NCBI RefSeq assembly: GCF_900107695.1 | Contig: NZ_FNQP01000002.1 | Span: 183,341 to 247,340 of the forward strand | Length of the DNA: 64,000 bases | Source: Thiothrix caldifontis | GTDB lineage: Bacteria; Pseudomonadota; Gammaproteobacteria; Thiotrichales; Thiotrichaceae | Direction: 5' to 3' | Shown here: positions 54,031 through 62,714 of the stretch, one piece after another | Layout of the letters: every line of letters begins with the position of its first letter | Position numbering within the stretch: position 1 is the first letter of the stretch | Position numbers and translations under genes: made by a program | The notes under the pieces: generated by a model | Database searches by the model: none | Told to the model about the DNA's origin: nothing | What the model saw: only the letters and a program-made list of their open reading frames with translations

Positions 54031-54506
54031 CGTTCCAGCGTAATTTGTGCGTCAACCGTGCCGGGTTTGCCCGCCGGTTTGAGGGTCATACTGGTGGTAT
54101 TGGCAGCGTGTTGGGTTTCCATTGCCGCAAGAAATTGCGCCAAGGTATCGAAGGGTTTAGCCTCTAGTTTCAGTGTCACCGTGTTTTTATTTTTTTCTTC
54201 GGAGCTAGTCCCTGTGCCATCCAATTGGAACTGCTTGAGAGCCGCAATGACGCTGGTATGCAAACTACCGCTTGCGGCGACTGCTGCATTGGGCGCTGCC
54301 CCTCGGAGTGCGAGGATTTCAGCACGTTGGCGTTGCATCTCTGCGTGTGCTGCCTGCGCGTCGACCAAATCTTGCTGTAATAATTGGTGATGGGTGTTCA
54401 GGGGTTTCCAAACAAATAACCAGAGCATGGTCAAACCAATCAGGATAGCGCCGCCAGACATCAGGCGGCGTTCGCTGGCTGCGAGATTTTGCCACCAAGC
54501 CTTCAT
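54027..54506 (-). CDS. gspM: Type II secretion protein M
   Basis: A 159-residue protein with one N-terminal membrane helix (LMSGGAILIGLTMLWLFVW), a coiled-coil segment (LQQDLVDAQAAHAEMQRQR) and a small ferredoxin-like periplasmic domain. GspM binds GspL in the inner-membrane platform. Four-base overlap with gspL. Confidence 0.85.
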   Translation of the reverse strand: MKAWWQNLAASERRLMSGGAILIGLTMLWLFVWKPLNTHHQLLQQDLVDAQAAHAEMQRQRAEILALRGAAPNAAVAASGSLHTSVIAALKQFQLDGTGTSSEEKNKNTVTLKLEAKPFDTLAQFLAAMETQHAANTTSMTLKPAGKPGTVDAQITLER

Positions 54507-55699
54507 GACTGACCTCCCAGCGTTAGCGTTGCTTTGACACTATCAGCGGTACGGGACGATTGCATTTCCACCGCATCACCCAATGATTTTTCCAGTGTAT
54601 CCCGCAAGGTTTCAAGCGCTTGCTGGTTTTTGGCTTGCAAGTTGACTGTCAGCATACCGGTTTGCGCACGAATATCTTCCACGCTTAAATCACCTGCGGC
54701 TTGCATGGCGACGGCGACCGCTGCTAACTGGGGTAAGGGGCTGGTAGTAGTTGCCGTAGCGCTGCCGTTGCCTTTAATTCGTACTAATTCCGAGGCAAGG
54801 CGGCTTTTAAGGCCACGCGGGTCAACATCACTAACATCAGGGAAGAGTTCCGCGAATAGTTGCAGGTTCTGCGCATCTACCGCCTCAAGCTGTTGCTGTA
54901 AACGGTAACTGCCCACCCCATACATGCCCATGGCAACTACGGCTGACCCTGCCGCTAACCCTGCGGCTAAACGCCACCGCAGCCAATGCTGACGGAATTG
55001 AGCACGGGTTTCATCCTGCAAACCGTTCAATAAGTTAAGCTTGAGCGCTGCTTGCAGACTGGTGGGGAACAGTTGTTCGGCTTGGGTTTCAGGGATAATG
55101 GTGAAACGTTGATCCGCCGCCCATACATCCGTTTGATCGCTGTACAAGCGTAGCCGTACAGGTTCGGTTTGCCCAGAAGTCAAACTGTCCAATAACAGGG
55201 GCAAAGCGGCTGGGGTGCTGGCATAGCCTGACAACTCCCCTGTTCTTACCCAAATGTATGCGCCTTGTTGCCATAAAGTCAGGGTATCTTCCCCCCAGGG
55301 CAACGCAAACAGGTCTGGCAAGACCGTTTGGGGGCGTAACTGGTGTGCCTGTAACGCCTTCACCCATTCACGCAGGCGGTCACGACGTATGATCGCCACA
55401 TCCACTTGCGTCGATGCGGGGCGTGTTTGCCAAACGATATGTTGCTGTTCCAACTCATCGGCAATACTGTCTTCCAAGGCAAACGGAATGGCTTGCTGCA
55501 ACTGGCGCTGATTACGGGTGTTGACACTCGTCTGCGTCAACAATACATCACGGCTAGGGATCAGCAATACAATATCCTGCCCCCGTGCCAATGGCATAAG
55601 TTTTTCCCAAGAACCGTGTTGCCAGTCAGCAGGCTTGTTATTAAGCACTGCCCAAGCAGGTTCAGGATCATTCGGTGTTTGTAGGCGTATTACTAGCAT
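54503..55699 (-). CDS. gspL: Type II secretion protein L
   Basis: A 398-residue protein. Its cytoplasmic N-terminal half has the actin-like fold that contacts GspE (VLLIPSRDVLLTQTSV, LRPQTVLPDLFALPW). One membrane helix (WRLAAGLAAGSAVVAMGMYGV) and a periplasmic ferredoxin-like domain follow. The start overlaps gspK by 32 bases. Confidence 0.88.
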   Translation of the reverse strand: MLVIRLQTPNDPEPAWAVLNNKPADWQHGSWEKLMPLARGQDIVLLIPSRDVLLTQTSVNTRNQRQLQQAIPFALEDSIADELEQQHIVWQTRPASTQVDVAIIRRDRLREWVKALQAHQLRPQTVLPDLFALPWGEDTLTLWQQGAYIWVRTGELSGYASTPAALPLLLDSLTSGQTEPVRLRLYSDQTDVWAADQRFTIIPETQAEQLFPTSLQAALKLNLLNGLQDETRAQFRQHWLRWRLAAGLAAGSAVVAMGMYGVGSYRLQQQLEAVDAQNLQLFAELFPDVSDVDPRGLKSRLASELVRIKGNGSATATTTSPLPQLAAVAVAMQAAGDLSVEDIRAQTGMLTVNLQAKNQQALETLRDTLEKSLGDAVEMQSSRTADSVKATLTLGGQS

Positions 55700-56729
55700 C
55701 GTTAGTCGTTATTGGTTGTTCGTTAACCCGGTCGAATTGACGCATTATGACACGAACACTCCCCTTCGCGTCACGCAATAACAGACTGTTGACAAAAACC
55801 CGCGCCCGATTGATTTGCACCTCACCTGTGAGGCGAAAATATTGCGTGGTTACGTCAAAACTGTTCATCAATGCATCGTCTTTACCGGGTTCAAACGCCA
55901 TGTCGCGGAGAAATTCTTCCTTGCTGCGATAGGCTTGCTTGAGTTTGCGCTTATCGAGAATCAGCGCAATTTGGCTGTCACTGAGGCGTAATGCCTTCAA
56001 CACCCACTTACTAGCCGTATTGGGGTTAATGGTGGTTTTCTCGAATGGCAACGCCGTCACCGTCGTGAGGAAATGGTTGAGGGCTTTGTTTTTTGCTTCC
56101 GGGTCTTGCATCTCCAAACGTAACAAACGCACCTCACTCACATCCACAAACGGCATATCCGCCGCCAAGTAGGGAATAGCCCCCGCCAGATAATAATCGC
56201 GCTCTGCACCATCAATCCCTTGCGGTTGGGTATTGCTATCCAGCCAATCGGCAATCGCATCCGCGAAACCGGCGGGCAACCCCGCATCCGTCACAAACGG
56301 CTTTAACTGGTTGAGGGCTGCACCATCCAGTTTGCCGCGTTGCTCAGCATCTTGGCTCAACAGATTGTTGAGGTTGAAACGCCCTTGCAAATCCTCCAGA
56401 TTGCCCGTGAACTTGACGATAGCCCCGCTTTCTTCCGTCAAGGTTTGGGTCGGGAGGCGGTAAGCCCAACGATCCGTCAATGCATCGAATTTATTGGTTT
56501 TAGCATCCAGTTGCAGTTGTAAGCCTGCGTATTGCTCCATCATCAGCACATATTGCCAGGCCCGTTCCAACGATTGGAAATTATCGGTTTGGCGCACCGC
56601 CCGACTCTGGCGGGCAAAAATAGCGGCTGCCAACGTCACGACCAATACCGCGATCACTAACACTGAAAGGATAGCGATACCGCGTTGCTGGCGTGGCCTG
56701 TTACGGGCTGGGTGATGATTTGGGTGCAT
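55668..56729 (-). CDS. gspK: Type II secretion minor pseudopilin K
   Basis: A 353-residue minor pseudopilin. A prepilin-type start (QRGIAILSVLVIAVLVVTLAAAIFARQSR) comes after a basic leader, and the large helical domain contains NLNNLLSQD, FADAIADWLDSNTQPQG and a C-terminal VNSLLLRDAKG. GspK caps the pseudopilus tip and is longer than the other minor pseudopilins. Its start overlaps the slt 3' end by 29 bases. Confidence 0.88.
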   Translation of the reverse strand: MHPNHHPARNRPRQQRGIAILSVLVIAVLVVTLAAAIFARQSRAVRQTDNFQSLERAWQYVLMMEQYAGLQLQLDAKTNKFDALTDRWAYRLPTQTLTEESGAIVKFTGNLEDLQGRFNLNNLLSQDAEQRGKLDGAALNQLKPFVTDAGLPAGFADAIADWLDSNTQPQGIDGAERDYYLAGAIPYLAADMPFVDVSEVRLLRLEMQDPEAKNKALNHFLTTVTALPFEKTTINPNTASKWVLKALRLSDSQIALILDKRKLKQAYRSKEEFLRDMAFEPGKDDALMNSFDVTTQYFRLTGEVQINRARVFVNSLLLRDAKGSVRVIMRQFDRVNEQPITTNDASNTPTNTE

Positions 56730-58650
56730 TGGGTGCTATCGGTTGTAAACGTTCAGACAAACGGCGGCCTTTGCCGGGATTCAGTTTTTCATCGTAAATG
56801 GTGGTATACCCCATCACCGCCTGCACGTATTCGCGGGTTTCGGTGAAAGGAATGCTTTCGATCCACTGATCCGCATTGATCAACTTATCCGGTGCCCACT
56901 GGGGGGGACGCCCAGGCCCTGCATTATAGGCTGCCGTTGCCTGCGCGTAGTTACCGGAAAATGTACCCAACATGTCACGCAGATAGGCACTGCCTAACTG
57001 AATGTTAGTCGGTGGATGCAAAATGTCATCCCTACCCTTGAGCCTAAGACCTAACTTGTTACCGACGGCGTTGGCAGTGGGTGGAATCAATTGCATCAAA
57101 CCAAGCGCTTTAGCACTGGATTCCACCGTCGCATCAAACGCACTTTCACGGCGGATGACCCCCATGACCCAAGCAGGTTGGATACCTTGATGGCGTGCTT
57201 GTTCCATCACCAGATCAGTATGCACCACCGGGAAGCGCAGGTGTGTTTCATCCCATTCTTTAGCACGTGCTACCGTCCAGATAGCAAGATTCGGGTCATT
57301 GGCACGGGTGGCGAGATCGGCTAACGCTAAAATACCCTCTTTATCCATTTGTTTAAGCGCACGAAACCATTCCTTGCGCCCTTGTTCACGGTTGCCCAAC
57401 GCGAACCACTCGAAAGCGCGTTGGATGGCTGCAACTTTTTGCAAACCAGCGACCCGTTGGCTGCGATCCACCGGTGGAATTTTCAAACCGGGGTACGCCT
57501 GCCCTAAACGATCAGCCGCCAGAAAGCCGTAAAACGTGGCTTGCGGGGCAATCTTGGCGTAGAGCGATGTCGCTTGGGCTTTTTTACCGGTCTGCTCTAA
57601 GGCGCGGGCTTGCCAATAGTCCCAACTGGCAGCATCACGCTCATGCTCAAACGTGAGGTGTTGGGTAGCATCCAACAATTTTTCCCAATCCCCCTGACGG
57701 GCGGCGAGGCGAGCCATCCACAGATTGGCCTCCTGAGTGCGTTGTGCGGCGGGGATGGCGGCAAGGCGCTGAAGTGCAGCAGGGTCATGGCGCAAGGCTT
57801 GCTGCATCCCCAAAGCACTTTCCACCTTGGCGATGTCTTCTGGGGTAAATTGGCTGGTTTGCCGAGCCGTCTGCCAGAGGTTTTCAGCTTGCTGGGGTTC
57901 TTTTTTAGCAAGGCGCTCAAGGCCAGCGGCAATCGCATCACGCATATAAGACGTATCCGCTTGCTGAAGCGCTAGGGGTAGTGCCTCGGCTGGACTTTGG
58001 CGGATTCGAATCCACCTATCGACAGCGCGTTGCGCTTCTAGGGGTAAATCAGCCGCCAGTTGTGTGGCTAAGGTCGTTTGATTTTTGTCTAGCGCCGCCC
58101 GAATACGTTCCCAGTAATCCTTAGTGCTGAGCGTAACGTGACGCCGCAGTAAATCCGTGACCGGGATGCAAGCATCAGAAAGTGATTTGCTGATCCCCAT
58201 CCAAGTTTGTTTGCCGGTTTCCAGCGCTGCGGTTTTTTGCCCCACGGCAGCCAGTGCCTGAGTGCGATAGCATTGGGTATCGGTATCGTCCAGCGTTGCC
58301 GGAATGGTTGCCAACAACTTTTGCCATTCCTGTTTGTCGGCTAGACGTTTGGCTAGTTGTATATGTAACGCATCAGCCATCAGGGAATCTGGGTAACGCT
58401 GGGTAAATGCCAGTATTGGCGCATCAGGAAGCATGTCGAAACGCTGCTTGAGGTCAGCATATTCCAACCATGGATAAAGTGGGTAGTGCTGCATCTCCGC
58501 AGGCAAGGTGGCAAACTTGTCCAGTTTTCCGGCTTGTAGCTCGCTGTAAGTTTGCTGAAACAGTTCGCGCTGCGTTGCCGATGGCTCCGCGAGAACGGAT
58601 GGAATGTAGGCGAACGCGCAACAAGCAAATGTCAGAAAAAGTCGGCTCAT
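56701..58650 (-). CDS. slt: Soluble lytic murein transglycosylase
   Basis: A 649-residue periplasmic enzyme with a signal peptide (~20 residues). The long alpha-solenoid ring (residues ~25-450) leads to the catalytic domain: MGVIRRESAFDATVESSAKALGLMQLIPPTA with the catalytic glutamate, then YAQATAAYNAGPGR. It cuts peptidoglycan with anhydro products. It precedes and overlaps gspK, so cell-wall opening may be linked to type II secretion assembly. Confidence 0.94.
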   Translation of the reverse strand: MSRLFLTFACCAFAYIPSVLAEPSATQRELFQQTYSELQAGKLDKFATLPAEMQHYPLYPWLEYADLKQRFDMLPDAPILAFTQRYPDSLMADALHIQLAKRLADKQEWQKLLATIPATLDDTDTQCYRTQALAAVGQKTAALETGKQTWMGISKSLSDACIPVTDLLRRHVTLSTKDYWERIRAALDKNQTTLATQLAADLPLEAQRAVDRWIRIRQSPAEALPLALQQADTSYMRDAIAAGLERLAKKEPQQAENLWQTARQTSQFTPEDIAKVESALGMQQALRHDPAALQRLAAIPAAQRTQEANLWMARLAARQGDWEKLLDATQHLTFEHERDAASWDYWQARALEQTGKKAQATSLYAKIAPQATFYGFLAADRLGQAYPGLKIPPVDRSQRVAGLQKVAAIQRAFEWFALGNREQGRKEWFRALKQMDKEGILALADLATRANDPNLAIWTVARAKEWDETHLRFPVVHTDLVMEQARHQGIQPAWVMGVIRRESAFDATVESSAKALGLMQLIPPTANAVGNKLGLRLKGRDDILHPPTNIQLGSAYLRDMLGTFSGNYAQATAAYNAGPGRPPQWAPDKLINADQWIESIPFTETREYVQAVMGYTTIYDEKLNPGKGRRLSERLQPIAPNAPKSSPSP

Positions 58651-58741
58651 GAATAAGGTTTTGCTACCAATAACGCGCCAAGGGTCTCATAAATGCCCTA
58701 ATAGATTCAAATGAATGCTGAGCTGCCCGGTGGAATAAACG

Positions 58742-59233
58742 TTATGCCGCTTGATCGAATGCTTCTTCTGCCAACAATAAATTGCTTTTAAAGAGTAAAT
58801 AACCGTAGTGTTTGACTTCCTCTGCTTTGGTGACTGCCGTAAAACACACACCAGCGTAGATTTGATGCCCTTCTGCGCTCGGCTGGTGGTCAATCATAAT
58901 GATGTCGCGAGTCATCGGCTTTTCATAGGCAATGTCACCAAAATCGATACCGTGAGTCGGTGCAAATTTAACGGTTTGGCTACTATTTTTCTGGTGATGA
59001 TGCGGGTCGGCGGAAAGAAACGCGATATTAACATGGCGGAGGATTAGTTCAGGCCAAGGATTGGAAATTTCAATGCTAAGACGTTCATCAAATCTGCCAT
59101 TTAAGCGACGGCGCTGCATCCGTACTTTAGGCCAATAGCGGGAGCTGGCAGGGCGGGGGGATGCCTCACAGGGCGTACATTCGTGACTGTCAGCGTAACT
59201 GCTATCAGACACATGCAGTTGATGGATATTCAT
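58742..59233 (-). CDS. Protein of unknown function
   Basis: A 163-residue soluble protein with no signal peptide. After a disordered, basic N-terminus (HECTPCEASPRPASSRYW, MQRRRLNGRF) comes a mixed alpha/beta domain with DERLSIEISNPWPELILRHVNIAF, GIDFGDIAYEKP and AGVCFTAVTKAEEVKHYGYLLF. Two adjacent His residues (DPHHHQ) are notable. No family was recognised. It is monocistronic, followed by ~90 bases with no clear feature before slt. Confidence 0.5.
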   Translation of the reverse strand: MNIHQLHVSDSSYADSHECTPCEASPRPASSRYWPKVRMQRRRLNGRFDERLSIEISNPWPELILRHVNIAFLSADPHHHQKNSSQTVKFAPTHGIDFGDIAYEKPMTRDIIMIDHQPSAEGHQIYAGVCFTAVTKAEEVKHYGYLLFKSNLLLAEEAFDQAA

Positions 59234-59476
59234 GGTGTTACCTCATTTCAAGCTAAGGGTGATTTTCAGTAATTATTTATTATTCAGGCTCTTGACTTTA
59301 CTAAAAAGTTCCGAACGATGAAGTGATAGTGGTCACTTTTCTGACGAAGGATTTTGAAAATCAACCGGTTTGGTTTATCGCCTTATTTTTGATTTATATG
59401 CAGTTATTATAGTTCCGAGTAAACCGGATGCGGGATGAATCACGATAAGCGAGCAGATAGGTGGTATGTACGGCAT

Positions 59477-60379
59477 TTAGACCGTACTCAATAAACTCAA
59501 ATAGCGTGCAAAACGCTTTGGCGGTAGTTGCCCAGCATTGACAGCCGCTTTTATCGCACAACCCGGTTCATGGTTGTGCGTGCAATTGTTGAAACGGCAT
59601 CCTCCCAAAAACGGGCGAAACTCCGGGAAACCGCTTTCCAAAGTGGCAAAATCCAACCCGGTCAACCCAAAATCCCGCACACCGGGAGAGTCGATCAACG
59701 CACCACCCGCTGGCAAGCGATACAGTGTGGCAGAGGTGGTGGTGTGCCGCCCTTCCCCAGTATCAGAAATCGTACCCACACGAATATCTGTATCTGGCAA
59801 TAACTGTGCGGCGATAGACGATTTACCCACACCCGATTGCCCTACCACAATTGCGGTGCGCCTTTGAATAGCACTGAGGATATCCCCTATTCCTTGCTGC
59901 TGATCCGCAGCAACGTGCAGGATGGGGCAACCAATGCGCACGTATTCTGCTAAGCAGGCTTCCGCTTCAGCCGTCGCATGAGTCTGGCGTAAATCCATTT
60001 TATTCATCACCAGCAAAACATCCGCGTGCAGGCGATTGGCGGCAATCAGGTAACGGTCAAGGGTCTCCCACACTGGAGCAGGTTGCCAACTAGCCACCAC
60101 AATCAAGAGATCAATATTGGCGGCAATGGGACGTAGTTTACCGCGAAAGTCCGGGCGTTCCAGCACATTGCGGCGGGGAAGCATAGCGGTAACAGCAGCA
60201 TTGCCTTGGGCTTGGCGTTCCCATTGCACATGGTCGCTACAGGCGAGATGGTCGAGTTTACGGCGAGCCGTGCAACGTAGCCGCTCGCCCGCCTCGGTTT
60301 CAATCAAAAAGTCAGCACCAAAGCGGGTAATCACTTGCCCGATGCCTGAAGAAGCTGCGTGAGAAATGTTTTCCGTCAT
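59477..60379 (-). CDS. rsgA: Ribosome small subunit GTPase RsgA
   Basis: A 300-residue circularly permuted GTPase used in 30S assembly. The G-motifs appear in permuted order: NKMDL first, then the P-loop GQSGVGKSS and DSPGVRDFGL. The OB domain is N-terminal and the C-terminal zinc knuckle is CRFNNCTHNHEPGC. The length is slightly below that of E. coli RsgA but all parts are present. Confidence 0.95.
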   Translation of the reverse strand: MTENISHAASSGIGQVITRFGADFLIETEAGERLRCTARRKLDHLACSDHVQWERQAQGNAAVTAMLPRRNVLERPDFRGKLRPIAANIDLLIVVASWQPAPVWETLDRYLIAANRLHADVLLVMNKMDLRQTHATAEAEACLAEYVRIGCPILHVAADQQQGIGDILSAIQRRTAIVVGQSGVGKSSIAAQLLPDTDIRVGTISDTGEGRHTTTSATLYRLPAGGALIDSPGVRDFGLTGLDFATLESGFPEFRPFLGGCRFNNCTHNHEPGCAIKAAVNAGQLPPKRFARYLSLLSTV

Positions 60380-60420
60380 ATCATTCTATTGTGACGGAAA
60401 ACGCCTACGTTGCCCACGTA

Positions 60421-60693
60421 TTACTGAAATTTGTGATACGTTTGGTTTAGATAACTCACCACATCCTTGATTTCGTCATCATACCAGTTGATATTCCGGC
60501 TAATGTCGCATTGGCGCACTTCTTTTTCTAAGCTCGCTATATCAGTGATATTCGGGTTGGGGGCAGTCAATTGCTCCGTATCACACGGGGAATGAGTAAA
60601 CAACTTTTGCCCATTCACTGGATCAGGCTCGGCTAGGGCTGTCTGCATAAGCAGCAAGCCACCACAGAAAATCAACAGAGCTTTCGCTTTCAT
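60421..60693 (-). CDS. Cytochrome c-like periplasmic protein without haem motif
   Basis: A 90-residue protein with a signal peptide (~22 residues). The mature part (NGQKLFTHSPCDTEQL, then DIASLEKEVRQCDISRNINWYDDEIKDVVSYLNQTYHKF) looks like a small class I cytochrome c, but the CxxCH motif is replaced. Only two cysteines remain. It may be a derived protein with a structural role. The ATG at 60693 is the start of the signal peptide; its gene lies 13 bases after the M48 protease gene. Confidence 0.6.
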   Translation of the reverse strand: MKAKALLIFCGGLLLMQTALAEPDPVNGQKLFTHSPCDTEQLTAPNPNITDIASLEKEVRQCDISRNINWYDDEIKDVVSYLNQTYHKFQ

Positions 60694-60706
60694 GTCATTA
60701 CTCTTG

Positions 60707-61948
60707 TCACGTTTGTTGTTGTAAATGCGCAATCCGTATCGCTGCGGGCGGATGCGAGTCATAAAATGCCGAATACCACGGATCAGGTGTCAGGGTGCTG
60801 GCATTCTCTTTATAAAGACCCACTAATGCAGCAATCAGTTCCGTGCTACTGGACTGTTGTGCAGCAAACTCATCCGCTTCAAATTCATGTTTACGCGACC
60901 ACCATGCCATGACAGGGCCGATAAAAAACGTGAATGCTGGGCTAACCAATACGAACAACACTAACGCCATGTAGGTAGACGGCTGGCTAACGCCGAGCGC
61001 AGTATAAAACCACTCTTGGTTCATTAACCATGCCAAGACGATGAAACCGGTTAATGTCATGATCATCGACAAGGCCATGCCCTTAACGATGTGTTTGCGT
61101 TTGAAATGCCCCAATTCGTGAGCCAGTACCGCCTCCACTTGTGCAGGCGTTAAGTGTTTCAGCAAGGTATCGAAAAACACAATGCGTTTATTTTTGCCGA
61201 AACCAGTAAAATAAGCATTGCCATGTGCAGAACGGCGCGAACCATCCATCACGAATACACCTTTGCTATTGAAGCCAGTACGTGCCAACAGCGCATTCAG
61301 GCGTTCGGCGACTTCACCTTCTTCCAACGGGCTGAATTTATTGAACAAGGGCGCAATGAATTTGGGGTATGCCCAAGTCATTAGTAGTGAAAATGCGGTC
61401 AGCGCTGCCCACGCATACAACCACCACAAGCTGCCCGCCGATTCCATCAACCACAGAATCAACATTATCACCGGAATGCCGATAATCAACGCCAGTGCTG
61501 CGCCTTTAAACAGGTCAGTAACAAAAGTGACGGGAGTCATCTTATTGAAACCGAAGCGTTCTTCCAGTACGAAAGTGCGGTAGAGTGACAGCGGCATATC
61601 CAATACGCTGCCAATCAATATCAGGCTAAGCATGACCGCCGTGCCCGTGTACAGCTCGTTCCAGCCAATACTACGCCATTGCGCATCCAACCATTCCAGC
61701 CCACCGCCGAGTGTCCAGGCCAGCAAAATGACCAAACCAATCAGCAGGTCGATGCGCCCTAAACCGCCTTTGGCGAGGGTGTAATCGGCGGCTTTTTGGT
61801 GCTCTTCCAGCGAGATTTTACCCGCAAACGGGGTGGGGACAGCCGCGCGGTGAGCGCTGACATGCTGTTTCTGCCGCAACGACAAGTACAGTTGTACCAA
61901 GGTCGACGCCAACAAAAACGCAAGGAAAATGTAGGTAAAGGTTTGCAT
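60707..61948 (-). CDS. M48-family membrane metallopeptidase
   Basis: A 413-residue protein of the Ste24/HtpX clan. About six membrane segments surround the zinc site: the HExxH motif is AHELGHFKRKH and a later glutamate lies in FEADEFA. FGFNKMTPVTFVTDLFKG and FTGFGKNKRIVFFDTLL are typical of the Ste24-like CAAX-protease branch. It probably degrades membrane proteins. Divergent from orn. Confidence 0.9.
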   Translation of the reverse strand: MQTFTYIFLAFLLASTLVQLYLSLRQKQHVSAHRAAVPTPFAGKISLEEHQKAADYTLAKGGLGRIDLLIGLVILLAWTLGGGLEWLDAQWRSIGWNELYTGTAVMLSLILIGSVLDMPLSLYRTFVLEERFGFNKMTPVTFVTDLFKGAALALIIGIPVIMLILWLMESAGSLWWLYAWAALTAFSLLMTWAYPKFIAPLFNKFSPLEEGEVAERLNALLARTGFNSKGVFVMDGSRRSAHGNAYFTGFGKNKRIVFFDTLLKHLTPAQVEAVLAHELGHFKRKHIVKGMALSMIMTLTGFIVLAWLMNQEWFYTALGVSQPSTYMALVLFVLVSPAFTFFIGPVMAWWSRKHEFEADEFAAQQSSSTELIAALVGLYKENASTLTPDPWYSAFYDSHPPAAIRIAHLQQQT

Positions 61949-61996
61949 AATCTCTGTTATATTCCAAATTCCCTAAAGTAAGTGCAGTGTACCCGA

Positions 61997-62542
61997 ATGA
62001 GCATGAATCAGGAAAATTTGATCTGGATTGATCTGGAAATGACAGGTTTAGATACCGTCAACGATGTGATTATCGAAATTGCCACCGTCGTCACCGATAA
62101 AGACCTAACTATCTTGGCGGAAGGCCCAGTGATTGCCATCCACCAAACTACTGAAACGCTGGCAAAAATGGATGAGTGGAATCAGAAACAACACGGCGGT
62201 TCGGGGCTGATTCAGCGCGTGTTGGCGAGTGAATGGACGGAAGCGCAAGCGGAGCAAGCCACCCTCGATTTCCTGAAACAGTTTGTACCAGCGGGCGCGT
62301 CGCCGATGTGTGGCAATAGTATTTGTCAGGATCGGCGTTTTCTGGCGCGGCAAATGCCGGAATTGGAGAAGTTTTTCCATTACCGCAATCTGGATGTGAG
62401 TACCTTGAAAGAGTTGGCGAATCGCTGGAAACCGGGACTGGCGGCAGGTTTTAAGAAGGAATCACAGCATCTGGCACTGGCGGATGTGCGGGATTCGATT
62501 GATGAGCTGGCGTATTATCGGGCGCATTTTATTCAGCAGTAG
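61997..62542 (+). CDS. orn: Oligoribonuclease
   Basis: A 181-residue DEDDh 3'-5' exonuclease that degrades very short RNAs, including pGpG. The first acid motif is [10 protein letters not shown], the second [11 protein letters not shown] and the last [14 protein letters not shown]. The start at 61997 is chosen; an ATG two codons later is equally plausible. The 172 bases after it hold only a weak possible hairpin. Confidence 0.95.
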   Translation: MSMNQENLIWIDLEMTGLDTVNDVIIEIATVVTDKDLTILAEGPVIAIHQTTETLAKMDEWNQKQHGGSGLIQRVLASEWTEAQAEQATLDFLKQFVPAGASPMCGNSICQDRRFLARQMPELEKFFHYRNLDVSTLKELANRWKPGLAAGFKKESQHLALADVRDSIDELAYYRAHFIQQ

Positions 62543-62714
62543 CGGATAACATCCCCTTAAAATCATGTGGAGCCAATCACCCCCCGTTACGCGATTTTAG
62601 CGTATAGCAAGACAGGCAGTTACCCACAACATGCTTGTTTTTGTCATGTTGTTGTAATCTGTAATTTCTATCATGATGATAGTTAAAAAATAATAGCGCT
62701 TTACGGGAGAACAC

